From Cudoniella acicularis (lineage: Eukaryota; Ascomycota; Leotiomycetes; Helotiales; Helotiaceae), in assembly GCA_013054445.1 (NCBI GenBank), contig JAAMPI010000167.1, positions 1-57,336 on the forward strand: 57,336 nt of DNA. Direction: 5' to 3'. Of this stretch, positions 46,960-57,336 are shown piece after piece; within the stretch, counting starts at the first letter, position 1; each line of letters begins with the position of its first letter. Position numbers and translations under genes: made by a program. The notes beneath the pieces are model-generated. The model was given only the letters and a program-made list of their open reading frames with translations, was not told where the DNA came from and searched no databases.

Positions 46960-47940
46960 ACGTTAGCCTATATCTTTAATATTAGCCCCTTACGAAACCC
47001 TAGTCTATAACAAGAACGAAGTATTCGTATTATATACTGATAGTCTAGACCTTGCTTTTCGGCTAAAGCTACCTACTAAACGATTAAGAGATATAATAAA
47101 CGAGAAAGTAAGCCAGATCTCTATTAAAATTTCTAAGGACGAAACAGATATAGAGGCGTCCTTGATTGTCTATATTTGGCCGTCTAGATCGCTAATAAAT
47201 ATAACAAACTTGCTTATAGTCAGGGGGCTTCTTCGAACTCAGCTACCTGGTTTGCTAAACGGTAGTAGGATTTATAGTACTTATTATAGGGCGTACGGGA
47301 TATAAGGGACTTATATTAGTTATGCCTATGTCTTTCGACTATATAATGCTTTAGGGTTTTCAGAGGACCGGTTAAACCAGATAAGAAATGCTATAAAAGA
47401 GGGCTAGTTAGGTCTATTAGTTCACATGTAACACGAACCAAGCGTTGATCTCGAGGCAGTCAAATCGAAACTGGCTTAAGACAGAGCCGAAAATACGGCC
47501 ACCGGAGAGACTAATGTTCTAAAGTATAGATAGGTCGAAGAGTTTCTTCTACTATACGACGAAACTCTATCGTTTGCCTGTTCTCCTATCGGGGATTCGA
47601 AGAAGCTAAGTAGGAAGGGAGGTGGCGATAATTTAGATAATCGGTATTATAAAGGGCTAGATCTCGAAGATAAGAAGTATAGATTCTATAAACATTTAGA
47701 ACTATTAGGTAGAAGTCGGGAGGAGGATCAAAATGCTACTAGGTCTTGCGATGATAGACTCGATTATAATAGGTCTAAAAGGGAACCCGTGACCACGAGG
47801 AGGAAATTAAGCCTAACACAAACGCGTATACTAGAGAATATATTTTACTCTAATCTAGGAATAGACGTGGACACGTAAGCGCGATTAGCGGAGGAGTTAG
47901 GAATCGAGAGAGGTCGTATTTCCGTGAGTTTATTTAGTAG
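46960..47940 (+). pseudogene. Protein with C-terminal homeodomain-like region (RIP-mutated)
   Basis: A long frame with almost only TAG/TAA breaks reads YNKNEVFVLYTDSLDLAFRL, EKVSQISIKISKDETDIEAS, GLLRTQLPGLLNGSRIY, VFRLYNALGFSEDRLN-x-IR, LDLEDKKYRFYKHLELLGRS, then RRKLSLTQTRILENIFYSNL, VDT-stop-ARLAEELGIERGRIS. The last part fits homeodomain helices 1 and 2. Helix 3 is not visible because a GTGAGT donor-like sequence follows (47925-47930). The N-terminal half is not recognised. If correct, this was a DNA-binding regulator. Confidence 0.5.
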
Positions 47941-50199
47941 CGTATAATTGTCCTATACTAACTCGTCCTGTTCTATAGAAATAGTTAGCGAACCGACGGT
48001 ATAAAGCCCGGATACTAGCCTCTAGCTACGTCTTAAAGCTCGGATAATATAATATAAATAATATAATATTTCCTTCTAATACTATAACGGGACTATACTT
48101 CTATAAATAAATGATCGCTGCCTTAGCCTCGACCCTTAAACTGATCAAGAACCTATTTATAACACGCAACCTAGATCTCGTACTCAAACGACTTGCTGTC
48201 TTCGATTGGCGTTTTATATATATCAACCTAAAGTATGACGTTAGTCAACTAGGTAATTTCGTCTCCTAACCTAAAGCATATTAAGCCTTTATATATTTAA
48301 AGGGTCAAGTCGACACTTCTTTCTACCTACTACGTAATACTAATAATCTCTTACTATCTATATCAAGCATCCTCCGTATTAAGCATCCTCTAATAACATC
48401 AACCTCACCTATCACTATAGCACCTAAATCCTTATTATCCTAGCGAGCTATTCTAGAGTTATCTTTTTTAGGCTTTAATGTCGATACTAAAAAGTATTTC
48501 GGTTCTTGCCTTACTTAGGCTAGTAGGGCGTAGTATTACGCTATACCTTCCTTACACTAGTATAACATCACGTGAAATTCTATAGACTAAGCCACCGTAA
48601 ACAGCGATAATACGGTCATCACCCCGCAACACTCGTAGTCTAATTCACCCTTTATAATAGCGGCTAGCCGGCAGATGTTAGGTCTTACAAGGCTCTGCCT
48701 TAAGACTCCCTAGCGTCTAGGCGTAGTACGGACCGTTTAGACAAGTGAGTATTCACTCTCCTAACTTGATACTCAGTCACTAAGCCCTCGCAGACGAACG
48801 GACAGACGTCACTAGCATAGGTACAATTATATAATCAATCTCCTGCCTTATATAGCATCTTAACGTGATAGGGTTATTACGAAATAATATTACTAAAAGC
48901 GCTATTACCTTACGAAAAAACCGAGACCTTTAAGAGTATCTTTAATTACTTCGACTACGAAACATTTACTATATGTTATCGCTATTCTATACGAGACACT
49001 CCTATATAGAAAACTTTCGATTCGAGGAGACGGCTGCGAAATCCGATCCTAGCGAGCTCTTAGTATTATGACCCCTCCGATCTATTCTGATTCTTTTGGC
49101 TGACTGCTTGCCCGCTAGCGTAGAGCACGCCCCAAATCCTATATAGTAAACTTGTAACACAGCGGAACAAGCTAAATAGCTTGTTCCCCGAGACGAACCA
49201 GGTCATTATACCGCTATATGACTATATACGCCAGCCACTAACCAACTACACCTCTCCGTACTCCCCCTCTTCTTAAGACAAGCCTTAAAATATTCCTCTA
49301 TATCTTAAGGAGCTTTGCTTTATAAGGAGGTAAGTCACTTATAAGGTTATTACTAGCAGGACTATAATAACCTAACTAGTAGACGTCGAGAATAAAACAT
49401 AAGGTATTAACATCTCTATAGTCGTGATATAAGATATCTATCTAACTTAATAAACTCTAGCGAGGTAGATTAACAAGATTTCTAGTTATTATATATAACC
49501 TAATATTATATAAATATGAATATAGAAATAGATAGAGCGTCGAAAACACCTGTTAGCGCTCTATTTTTCTAGAACAGTCACTGATAGGATAGTATAACTT
49601 GCTATAGAACACTTTCTTTATTAAGGTGCCGAGTTATAAGAAGTATAAGAAGTAGCCTAAAAAGAAGTAAGGCCAAAGCTTTACGAGTCGACGGGCGGGT
49701 ATAAGAATAAGGGAGGTTAGGGAGAGAAGTCGCGCCTCCTAATATAGTGTTAAATATTAGAAGTATTAAGATTATAGTTTATTTATCTTAATCGAAAAAG
49801 AAAGCTGCCTCTTATAGCTTTTATCGTACTCTTCTATATTTCAGAACTCAAATTACTCACTACGTGTATGGCTATAAAAATGTAGCCAAGATCTATACGG
49901 CTTCCCTTTTTATTATAAGGGTAGAAATTATAAAATATATTGATTCTTAGAGGGCTTTTATGCCTTATATACGTTCTCCGGCTATAGTAAGCAGCGTGCG
50001 CCGACTATATAGTAGGAGCAGTTTAACAATAAGACGGATATAATATATATAAAAAAACCAAACTACTAAGTAGTAAAGCACTATACCGCGATCTAGTTCT
50101 TAATACGACCGGCAGTTCGAGAACAATTATCTACTAACACCCGTCCTTAGGCGTAGTGTTTTCAGTCGCTCGTCACGAGAACCTATTGCCGAAGTTCTA
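47941..50199. other. RIP-mutated DNA; no protein recognised
   Basis: Strongly TpA-rich with short frames only. No inverted or direct repeats noticed by eye. Confidence 0.4.
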
Positions 50200-52019
50200 T
50201 AAGATATGCGCTTAGGCTGCCGACGGGGTCGTGAATCGGTAGTGACTGTCGAGCTGATCTAGGCCGAGACCACCGCCGTCCCGAGACTTAGTTCTAGGAC
50301 ACTACTTAGAGCCGTACTACTATCTTGCTCGTCGATTGCCTTTCGTCTTTTCCTACTTCTTGTCCCCGGACCGCCACTCTTGCCAGCCACTTCCTCCTTA
50401 GTCTTTAACTATGGTCTCTAGGTATCCTTATCTGTTAGGAGCTTGCGTTTCTTGCTTCGTATTGTCCGTGAGTTGTCGTTCCGGCTATCAGCCACGGTCT
50501 TCGTCTTATCCGTCCGTATATGTTTCTCGACATACGGTTTCAGGTCGTCATTATCTGTCGGCTTTCTTTTCCTACTTCTTGTCCCTATAGAGTTGCTACT
50601 CTTGCCCGACGCCTTCTACTCTGCCTTGATCTTACTTATTTCAGACTAAACCTACTTAACCCTACGTTACTAATAGGCTACTTCTGCCTTAGCTGTCTAG
50701 TACTTCTATATATTATAGATATATTTGTCGACTAGATCGTTCCTGCGAGCAATATCGTCGATAGGACTCTAAGGTGATTATAGGCTCTTCTACGCGTAGA
50801 TTGGTGGTTTCTGACCACGGCGTGCTCGGGGTCTTCTTGTCGTTTATATATATGTCTCCTTTGCCGTGTCGGTCGCTGCTATGTCCGTGGCTATTGTGCT
50901 TATAGCCGCCGTAAACGAGCGTACTACACGCGCGGCCCTCTCAAGCTCCCGATCTCGTATATCCTTAACCTCCGTACTTACTAGATCATTATCTATATCG
51001 AGAGGCTTCACCACCCCTGCCTTCACGAGCCCCTCCTACTAGGCGTCATACTATAGTCGTAGCTTCTAGACGGACCTAGTAAGCCGGCTAAGCTAGAAGC
51101 ATTCGAACGCGAGATATTTAACATATGTCGTCTATTAGTCCTACTACTTTAGGCTTGCGTATAGCTAAAAGGGCTAGACGAACCTATAGTCTATAAGCAG
51201 TCTCCTTACGGCCTTAGTATACCTAGATAAGACAGCTTCCGCGTCGTCGTCGTCGTCGTGCTACTGTTGACTATAGGCCTTATCCTCCTACTACTAGCGT
51301 ACTGTCTGCTCGAAAAGAGGCCCGGCTACGAAGTCGGTGGCCCCTATTCTCTTAAACTCGCGCCGCTGTTTATCAAGATATTTAGAGAACCCGACCGTCT
51401 GCCGCCTGTTATATAGCTGCTATGTGCCAAATTCCTTCTAGCGACGCAGCTGTCTAGAAAACACCTCCTAGTCCTCTAGATCCGACGTATCGGGGTATCT
51501 CGTCTACGGTCGTAGCAAGTCGTAATACGCGTCCGGATTCGTCTTAACTTGCGCAAGAAGACTAATATAGAACAGCGGCCTACAACCGTCGTCGAAGAGA
51601 GCTTAGTAACACCTGGTCTCGTACTCTTGCGCTTCGGGAGGTTCGATAGTCGGTGATCTAGAGAAGCTTGGATAGTGGGTCGTGGTATCTCGTATCGGCG
51701 AGCCTCTGTCGGAGGGTATTTGGGCCAACAGTGTAGCGAGGCGGCCGGCCTTAACTAAGGGTACTATGGCTTTCTATACGGCCGGGCTAAGTAGGTGTTA
51801 GTTGATTGTGCGGGATTTAGATCGCGAATAGCGATTTTTATCAACTTATAGTAGCTTTACGGAAAGTAGGTCGCTCTTAGCTTGGGACACATCTTCCTAG
51901 TCCACGATGTTCGAGATGTTCTATATGTTATCTTCGTACGTAATATTCTACTTTACAAACTAGACGAGTTCACGTTCTATGAGATAGAGGACTTGGTCGA
52001 TTGAAAGCTGCGTCGTCAT
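50200..52019 (-). pseudogene. Large conserved fungal protein of unknown function (RIP-mutated)
   Basis: From the ATG at 52019 (MTTQLSID-x-VLYLIERELV) a single frame runs toward 50200 with TAG/TAA breaks: LVKAGRLATLLAQIPSDRG, EYETRCY, YNRRQTVGFSKYLDKQRREF, RIGATDFVAGPLFEQTVR, a poly-Asp patch, VLSRYTKAVRRLLIDYRFV, KAGVVKPLDIDNDLVSTEVK, RELERAARVVRSFTAAIS. Near the end a basic motif occurs twice (GTRSRKRKPTDN and GTRSRKRRKAID). Similar long hypothetical proteins are common in ascomycetes in my recollection; no function is known to me. Confidence 0.5.
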
Positions 52020-52339
52020 AGCTTGCCTGTTCGTACGTAGAGCGTTGTCCTTAGATGGTGTCGTGAAAAAGTGTTAAAGAGCAACGGTGACGCGAACCAC
52101 GGGGAATTATCAGTGCTCCGTACTGCCCCTACACGTGATAGGCGAAGCTAACGGAAGTCAAGGCTATAGCGTACCGCTAGTGTATTAGGTTGATCATGGC
52201 GGGCACCTTCAGGCGTCAGCCCCACCACAACCCAATTCACAGGCCAATTTAATGACTATTAAACATTTGTATTGAGTTTTTACGGGTAATATAGATATAT
52301 ATAGCTATATATAATCCCGACGGTCAAACTAACAACGAA
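52020..52339. other. Spacer with a short unmutated stretch
   Basis: 52195-52275 has ordinary CpA/TpG content (for example GGCACCTTCAGGCGTCAGCC) between two mutated gene remnants that both run on the minus strand. It probably lies between repeated units. Confidence 0.4.
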
Positions 52340-54700
52340 TCTGATATATCAGTGACAGTCTTGTTCCGCTTCCTCTTCTTCTCTACGCTGTCTACGGGCG
52401 TCATTGCTAGTAGGCTCCTAGAACTTCCTGTTAGCTTTAATGCTAAACCATTTAGCTCGGGGGTTATTAGCTTCGGGTACCTACCTGGCATCCCTAGATC
52501 TCTTGATAGAGAGCGCCGTATCAGCCTCGTCGACGACTATGCGTTTTCCTGTCTGCTCCGCCATAGCCTTAAGAGTATTAGTAACCAACTCCCGGAACGC
52601 GTTTTCAGAAGGCGTGTCCTACACGTCATCCGTCTTAAGGGGCTCTACAAACCCTAAGACAGACCCAGCCGACTCCTCGACTCCTCTATTCTACGGCTCG
52701 ATGTCGTAGGCTATCACAACTGTCGAAGCCGAGCTAGACCCTCCCCTATCGCCGTAGCTTCCGTCCGATTTATCTCTAAAGCTAGATCTATAGAAGAGGC
52801 TGTCCTCAGGATCGCCTAACTTGGAAAGTAGCTATATAACAGGGACCCTGGTATTCTCGGGAGACGGAGCGTTACAGGAGCGGACATGTCGTTAAGGATC
52901 GCTGATGATATACGTGCTCAGCGACGAGCTCCTGATACTCGGGTCGCCGTTTCCTATCTCGGTGTTCTCGCTGTCGATCTTCTAAGGGCGGATCGTGGAC
53001 GCTTCATTTTTAAAACTGTCCGAGTAGTGGCCACCACTGACTCTACTATTGCTTGACCGAAGTAAGCGCAAGGCCTCCTTATAGCAATTCGTGGCCGTCT
53101 TTCGGGCGTCTAGTCGTAGGCAGAGTATCGATTCTAGAACGAACGACAACAGGTCATCTCCGCCGGGCCTAAGCATCATTTCTACCCTCTAGCGGACATT
53201 CTTATACTATTTAACTCCTATACTCTATATCCCTTAGTACTTGGGAAGTCTATATAGGAGCTTGGCGAGTACGACGCCTAGCGACCAGATATCAACAAGG
53301 GCCGTATAAGCCGCCCTTTACTCCCGCGGGATACCGTTTCCTTTATAGACCTCGGGTGCTAGGTAGAGGTACGTACCGTAAATGCTCCTAAGACTGTCTC
53401 CTTCGCGGGAAAGACTAAAGTCTACGAACTTGATAAAGATAGCGTCGGGGCGGCGATACTAGATCAGAATATTATTCGGCGTGACGTCTCTATATACGAT
53501 CTGCGGATCTAGCGTGTGTAGGTAGGCGAGGCCATCCGACGCCTAGGTAAGAATCTACTTATATTCGTAATAGGAGAAGCGCCGGCTAGCCTCGAGGTGA
53601 TCGCTAACAAAACCCTCGGGTATATATTCGAGGTGTAGCCACGGCGCCGGGCCTAAACAAGAGTCTAGTAAGGAAACGATATACTCCTAGGAGGAAGTCA
53701 GTAAAGCTTTCTAGTATAGTTATAACGTAAAGATAGGTTGTCTAGACTAACGTGCTCGATCCGATCTATGATAAGCGCTTCTCTCTCCTACGTAGCGGCG
53801 TCGAACGACTTGTTAAGCGGTTTTTTAAGCGTATACTGCTCTCTAGTACTCATATTCTAGACGCGGTAGACTACTACGAAACTCCCCTGGCCAAGCTTCT
53901 TCCTTACTGTCACGGCCGTGTCAGGTTATAAAACCGGCGTCTACACGCTAGTTAGGACTTCGGTCCTGACGCGGCTTAAAAGACCGACGTGACCGAGGTC
54001 GAGGAGATGATCGGGATCCGCCGTTCTAGCGCGAAATCTGTCGACCTTATCCCTATAAGACTTTGACTAAACTTTGTGTCGTGGTATAACGAGCCGGAAC
54101 TATAGTAACTGAGACACCTTGACGATGATAGGGCTCACTCCCTCGAGAAAGTCACTACCACTAACGATCTAGTTAAACTTAGACTAACGACCACGTTCTA
54201 TATGTCTATATATAATAGCAGTCCCGTACGTAGACCCTAGGTCTCGGACGACAAGACGGTATTCGTCGTCGAAAGTGAGAGCGAAGTGGTAGAAACCGAC
54301 GGCTAGGAGGTTAGGAAGAGGGAGCTTAGTATCCCCGCTCCGTCTAGTCCTTAGGCCTAAGCGAGTTTTAGGGATATAGTCGAAGGTCACCTTAATATAG
54401 GCCTTATATTCGAGATCATCGTGCTCCTCCTCCTCCTCGTCTACCGTCGGCTCTCGATCACGCCTATTAAATATGTCGGGAGGTCCGCGATGTCGTGGCT
54501 CTAGGACCTAGAGAGGACGGCGTCTTAGAGAAAGGTATCCCGGGTTTGCTATATTCTCTTTAATATAGCGTACTGCCCCGACATATCCCCGGGTACCTAT
54601 AGCCGGATAGATATAAGCCACGACGTTGTCATCGTCTATAATAAGAAGGGAGGCACGGTAAGGGGTGCGAGAAAGTATAGAGGAAGGAGACAAGTCTTAT
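52340..54700 (-). pseudogene. FHA-protein kinase, copy B, with C-terminal extension (RIP-mutated)
   Basis: Reading right to left: an N-terminal region (RASLLIIDDDNVVAYIYPAI), an acidic stretch, the FHA domain (FYHFALTFDDEYRLVVRDLG, STYGTAIIY, then KFN-x-IVSGSDF), then the kinase: VRKKLGQGSFVVVYRVWN, REQYTLKKPL, PWLHLEYIPEGF-like linker, IVYRDVTPNNIL (53466-53505), VDFSLSREG (53407-53430), YGTYLYLAPEVYKG and VDIWSLGVVLAKLL. A C-terminal extension ends ALSIKRSRDARQVPEANNPR, AKWFSIKANRKF. As in copy A, HRD reads YRD and DFG reads DFS. The three FHA-bearing sequences in the block are diverged paralogues, not recent copies. Confidence 0.75.
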
Positions 54701-55189
54701 AGAGTAGAACTACTATACGCCCTTATCGGCGTTATAGTAGGCCCTTAGGCCCTAATCCCTAATAGGAACTAGAGCATCCTTCGGTAGTAATATGAGCTTA
54801 AGTACTTAGGAAGAAGTGGTTAGTCTTACCCTAGTCCTGGCAGACCTTGTTTATTCGTATAGACGTAGCGGTACGAGCTTCTTATTCTTATCGAGGTATC
54901 CCGTATCTATTACCTACCCTATGTTCCGTTATTGATATTATCGGGTCTAATCATTGTTTATTAGCGGGAAGGCCCCTTGTCCCGCGGCTATCACAGTTTC
55001 TATTATATATCTACGAATATTCGTATATATATATATATAACTCTAAGTGACAGGCAAGAGAAAAGCACAGGCTTCCCTTTCCGTATAACGTTCTCTAACT
55101 TCTCTTGTCAATTATACCTTTTCGGCTCGGCCCTGGCGCCGGAATTTATTATACGTATTGACCAGACGATTTTCCAATAAACGGTGGTT
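54701..55189. other. RIP-mutated spacer with a short AT dinucleotide run
   Basis: 55024-55038 is a (TA)n run. No frame with a recognisable domain. Confidence 0.4.
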
Positions 55190-55680
55190 GGGACTGAGTG
55201 TAGTCGGCTGATTTAGGGAATGTGGCGTAATGTGCTAGAAGCCTAGGGACGTATGAAAAATGCCCTGCTAATAGATACCACGGTACGGCTCGCCCCTAGG
55301 AACAGGGACTGTCGCTTCCTTTAGCCATGTGCGGGGCAGGAATGACCACCGTACTGATGATAGCATCAACTCGAAGCTGCTCAAGAACATGCTCCTCCCG
55401 ACTCTATTACTACGGAAAGAGACTTATGTCGTTAAAGATGCGGATAGTAACGGGAGTCGTTTGACTGTGCTTAAGGTCTCCTTTAACCTACCCTGGGATA
55501 CAAATCTCGCCTTCATGCTATAGGGGAAAGGGTCTTCGGTAGGGTATTCGATATGGCCTTTATTGACTGTAGGCTTGGTGCTGATAGCGGGGATGGTGTC
55601 TATATCGATACTAGGACTGCGAGTCGATTCGGGTGACTTAGCCAGCGGCGGCAACCAACACCCTAATCCTTAAGTATAGG
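55190..55680. other. Lightly mutated segment with a short frame
   Basis: CpA and TpG are more frequent here than in the flanks. A plus frame from 55329 (CTG/ATG-like start; RKETYVVKDADSNGSRLTVL) runs 64 codons. It may be single-copy DNA between repeats, but no family is recognised. Confidence 0.4.
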
Positions 55681-57336
55681 AACACCCTGCCTGTCCCTCC
55701 CTAGCGCCTAGCTAATTAACTAGGATTGTCAGCCTCGGTCAGAGAGGAGACAACTAAGGGTGATAAATATACCTTAAGAATTTCCTTACTGTTATTCCTC
55801 TTTATATACCGCTTAGCGATACTTGCGTATAACTGTTTGAGCTGACGGAAATACTCCTACGACGTTCCCTAGGACTTGATCCTATAGTTGTCGCAAATCT
55901 AGTAGAGGAAGCTTATTGACATAGCTCGGTCGACCTTTTTTATAGGACTTCTCTAGTCAAAGGTTTCTATAAGGGCCTTCTAGTCGGCGTTTGTCATGGC
56001 CGCCTTCTAGGCACCTGGCTTGCAGTCGCCGAGCATTCCAGATTCGAAGCAACAATATAGCTGCTATTTCCCTAGGATGCCTGTGATGTTATAATCGGTA
56101 TAGTCTGATACGATGAAGTATACCTGGCTGATCTGCTAACGAAGGGCGGCATGTCTATTTAGGTCGAGGCGCTAAGGCTTCTAAGTGGCTCTCCTCTAGG
56201 CCTCTCGCTACGTAAAGGTCTTGATAAAGTCGACGTGGTAGGCGGTGCCGTATTATAAGGCAATACAACTGACCCCTTTCTTAGACGTCCTTAGTAGAAC
56301 AGAGGATTTGCCTCGCGACATGTTATAAAGCTCGGGAAGCGAAAATAGTTAAGGTCGAAGGACCCGCTCTTATTATAGCGGATAAGGAGCTGCCTTTATA
56401 TACATGTGCTTCGTGACCACACATGACTATAGCCTTAGCTTTAAGTCTCAGGTAGTCGGAATAGAAAAGCGATCAAGGAGGCCTAGAAGGCTTAATAGCG
56501 GTTGACGTCTATACTTAAGGAGGCGTTGTTAGCCTGGTCTAAAGCTATTCAAGCTCAGATCGCTATTCTATACTCTTATCAGCGGCGATGATATTTACCT
56601 ACCTGGTTCAGGTATTACTATATCGCAATGCTTTGTCCTTTCTCGCTATTCTATGGCTTTAGTAGGATAGGTAAACCTATCTGATCAACTCTTAACTACC
56701 CTCCCCCTTTTCTAGCTACTGACTCTGTCCTATATCTCTTCTTCTATGATTTAAAGCCTTAGTGGGACGATACTTTAAGGGCAGGCCTTTCCACCACTTC
56801 TAATAATATATCCTAAGCCTCGCAACCTCTCCTGACCTCCCTTAGTATTAACGTCTCAAACCTAGCTCTTCTCCGTATCTGCTCGCGAGCAACCCCGTAA
56901 CGTAAATCACCACGACCCGTAGAGAACCCCTAGAGCCGTTCTATCCTAGATCTAACTCTTCTCCGTGCTCACGTACGACGCGACGAATCTATAGCACTTG
57001 TTAATATAGAGGAATAGATAGAAGGCTTAGGTAAGGATGTGGTATGTTAGAGCGCTAGTTACGTTAAGGGCTAAGTGTTCGATTATTATTAGAGGGTTTT
57101 ATACTATTTATTGGCTGATATATAGAGTCGAAGATAGGGTTAAGGCCGGTTCAGACGAATATAAGGACTCCTGGTTTGTTAAAGATAAGGTTTTAGAGGG
57201 GAACGGAGGGAATTAGTCCTTTAAGCTAGAACAAAACCCTAAAGCTACTCCGTTTATAAAGAAAAGGAGTATAGGGATCAAAAATAGGAATATATAGTGT
57301 TTAGATAGTATAGGTATTGTCTTGGTGATTTTCCGC
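55681..57336. other. RIP-mutated DNA with broken plus-strand coding traces, open at right edge
   Basis: Plus-strand frames such as LLAWSKAIQAQIAILYSY, followed in a shifted frame by IYLPGSGITISQCFVLSRY (56500-56680), and near 57020 IEGLGKDVV followed by YYQRVLYYLLADIQSR, suggest one more large decayed gene. A frameshift is needed near 56585. No domain was assigned. Confidence 0.35.

Larger units (their letters stand above)
25528..57336. other. RIP-mutated repeat block
   Basis: From 25528 onward the sequence is dominated by TpA steps (TATA, CTAG, CTAA), with CpA and TpG scarce and CpG retained. Protein frames can be followed for hundreds of codons and are broken mainly by TAA/TAG, with conserved His or Cys changed to Tyr and Gly to Ser. 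This is what CpA to TpA transitions on both strands produce. The border with normal DNA is sharp. The block runs past the right edge. Confidence 0.85.

Noticed and set aside
25528..57336. Alternative genetic code (TAA/TAG read as Gln), as in some ciliates, because long frames are broken mainly by TAA/TAG
   Set aside because: Conserved His, Cys and Gly codons are also changed (YRD, DFS, Cys to Tyr), CpA is depleted overall, and adjacent host genes use standard stops. RIP explains all of this; a code change explains only the stops.
25528..57336. Integrated viral or bacterial DNA
   Set aside because: Readable remnants are eukaryotic/fungal (SET, FHA-kinase, APH, homeodomain-like). No capsid, polymerase or other viral hallmark was seen.

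Overview
The window looks like nuclear DNA of a filamentous ascomycete (Pezizomycotina). Genes have short GT-AG introns of about 50-120 nt with CTAAC/CTGAC-like branch sites. The families present are fungal: a long-tailed annexin, a CBM18-AA5 copper radical oxidase and HET-domain genes. The right half carries the mark of repeat-induced point mutation (RIP). A leotiomycete is possible, but the sequence alone does not prove it. || Layout. (1) 1-11.1 kb is ordinary gene-bearing DNA, with all protein genes on the minus strand: an annexin running off the left edge, a secreted four-CBM18 glyoxal-oxidase-like enzyme in 8 exons, a Yae1-like Fe-S assembly adaptor, an intron-containing tRNA-Gly(CCC) on the plus strand, and an unrecognised secreted protein built from three tandem six-cysteine modules. 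(2) 12.4-21.0 kb is a decaying stretch on the plus strand: an acyl-CoA dehydrogenase with two single-base lesions, a frameshifted F-box-like gene, a 409-bp hAT-like MITE with an 8-bp target duplication, a HET-domain gene broken by stops, frameshifts and an internal deletion, and a 3' gene remnant. (3) 22.0-23.8 kb holds an intact type II membrane protein with a beta-propeller/lectin-like exterior. (4) At 25.05-25.52 kb the 5' part of a second HET gene stops at a patch of Ns. (5) From 25.53 kb to the end (about 32 kb) the base composition changes abruptly: TpA is very common, CpA/TpG is scarce and CpG is kept. || The mutated block still shows readable protein remnants. A 5.05-kb element with about 90-bp terminal inverted repeats (25528-30577) contains an AWS-SET histone methyltransferase remnant and a Myb/SANT-like remnant. 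Beyond it lie a long conserved unknown protein, an APH-family phosphotransferase, an FHA fragment, two FHA-protein kinase genes in opposite orientation, a homeodomain-like gene, a coiled-coil basic protein and another large unknown protein. Their breaks are mainly TAA/TAG at apparent Gln/Trp codons, with His to Tyr, Cys to Tyr and Gly to Ser changes, as expected from CpA to TpA transitions, and there are few frameshifts. The best reading is a RIP-silenced cluster of duplicated genes with chromatin and signalling functions, probably carried by or nested among mobile elements. Short segments that kept normal CpA/TpG (about 35.93-36.31 kb, a short stretch near 52.2 kb, and 55.19-55.68 kb) probably mark single-copy DNA between repeats.
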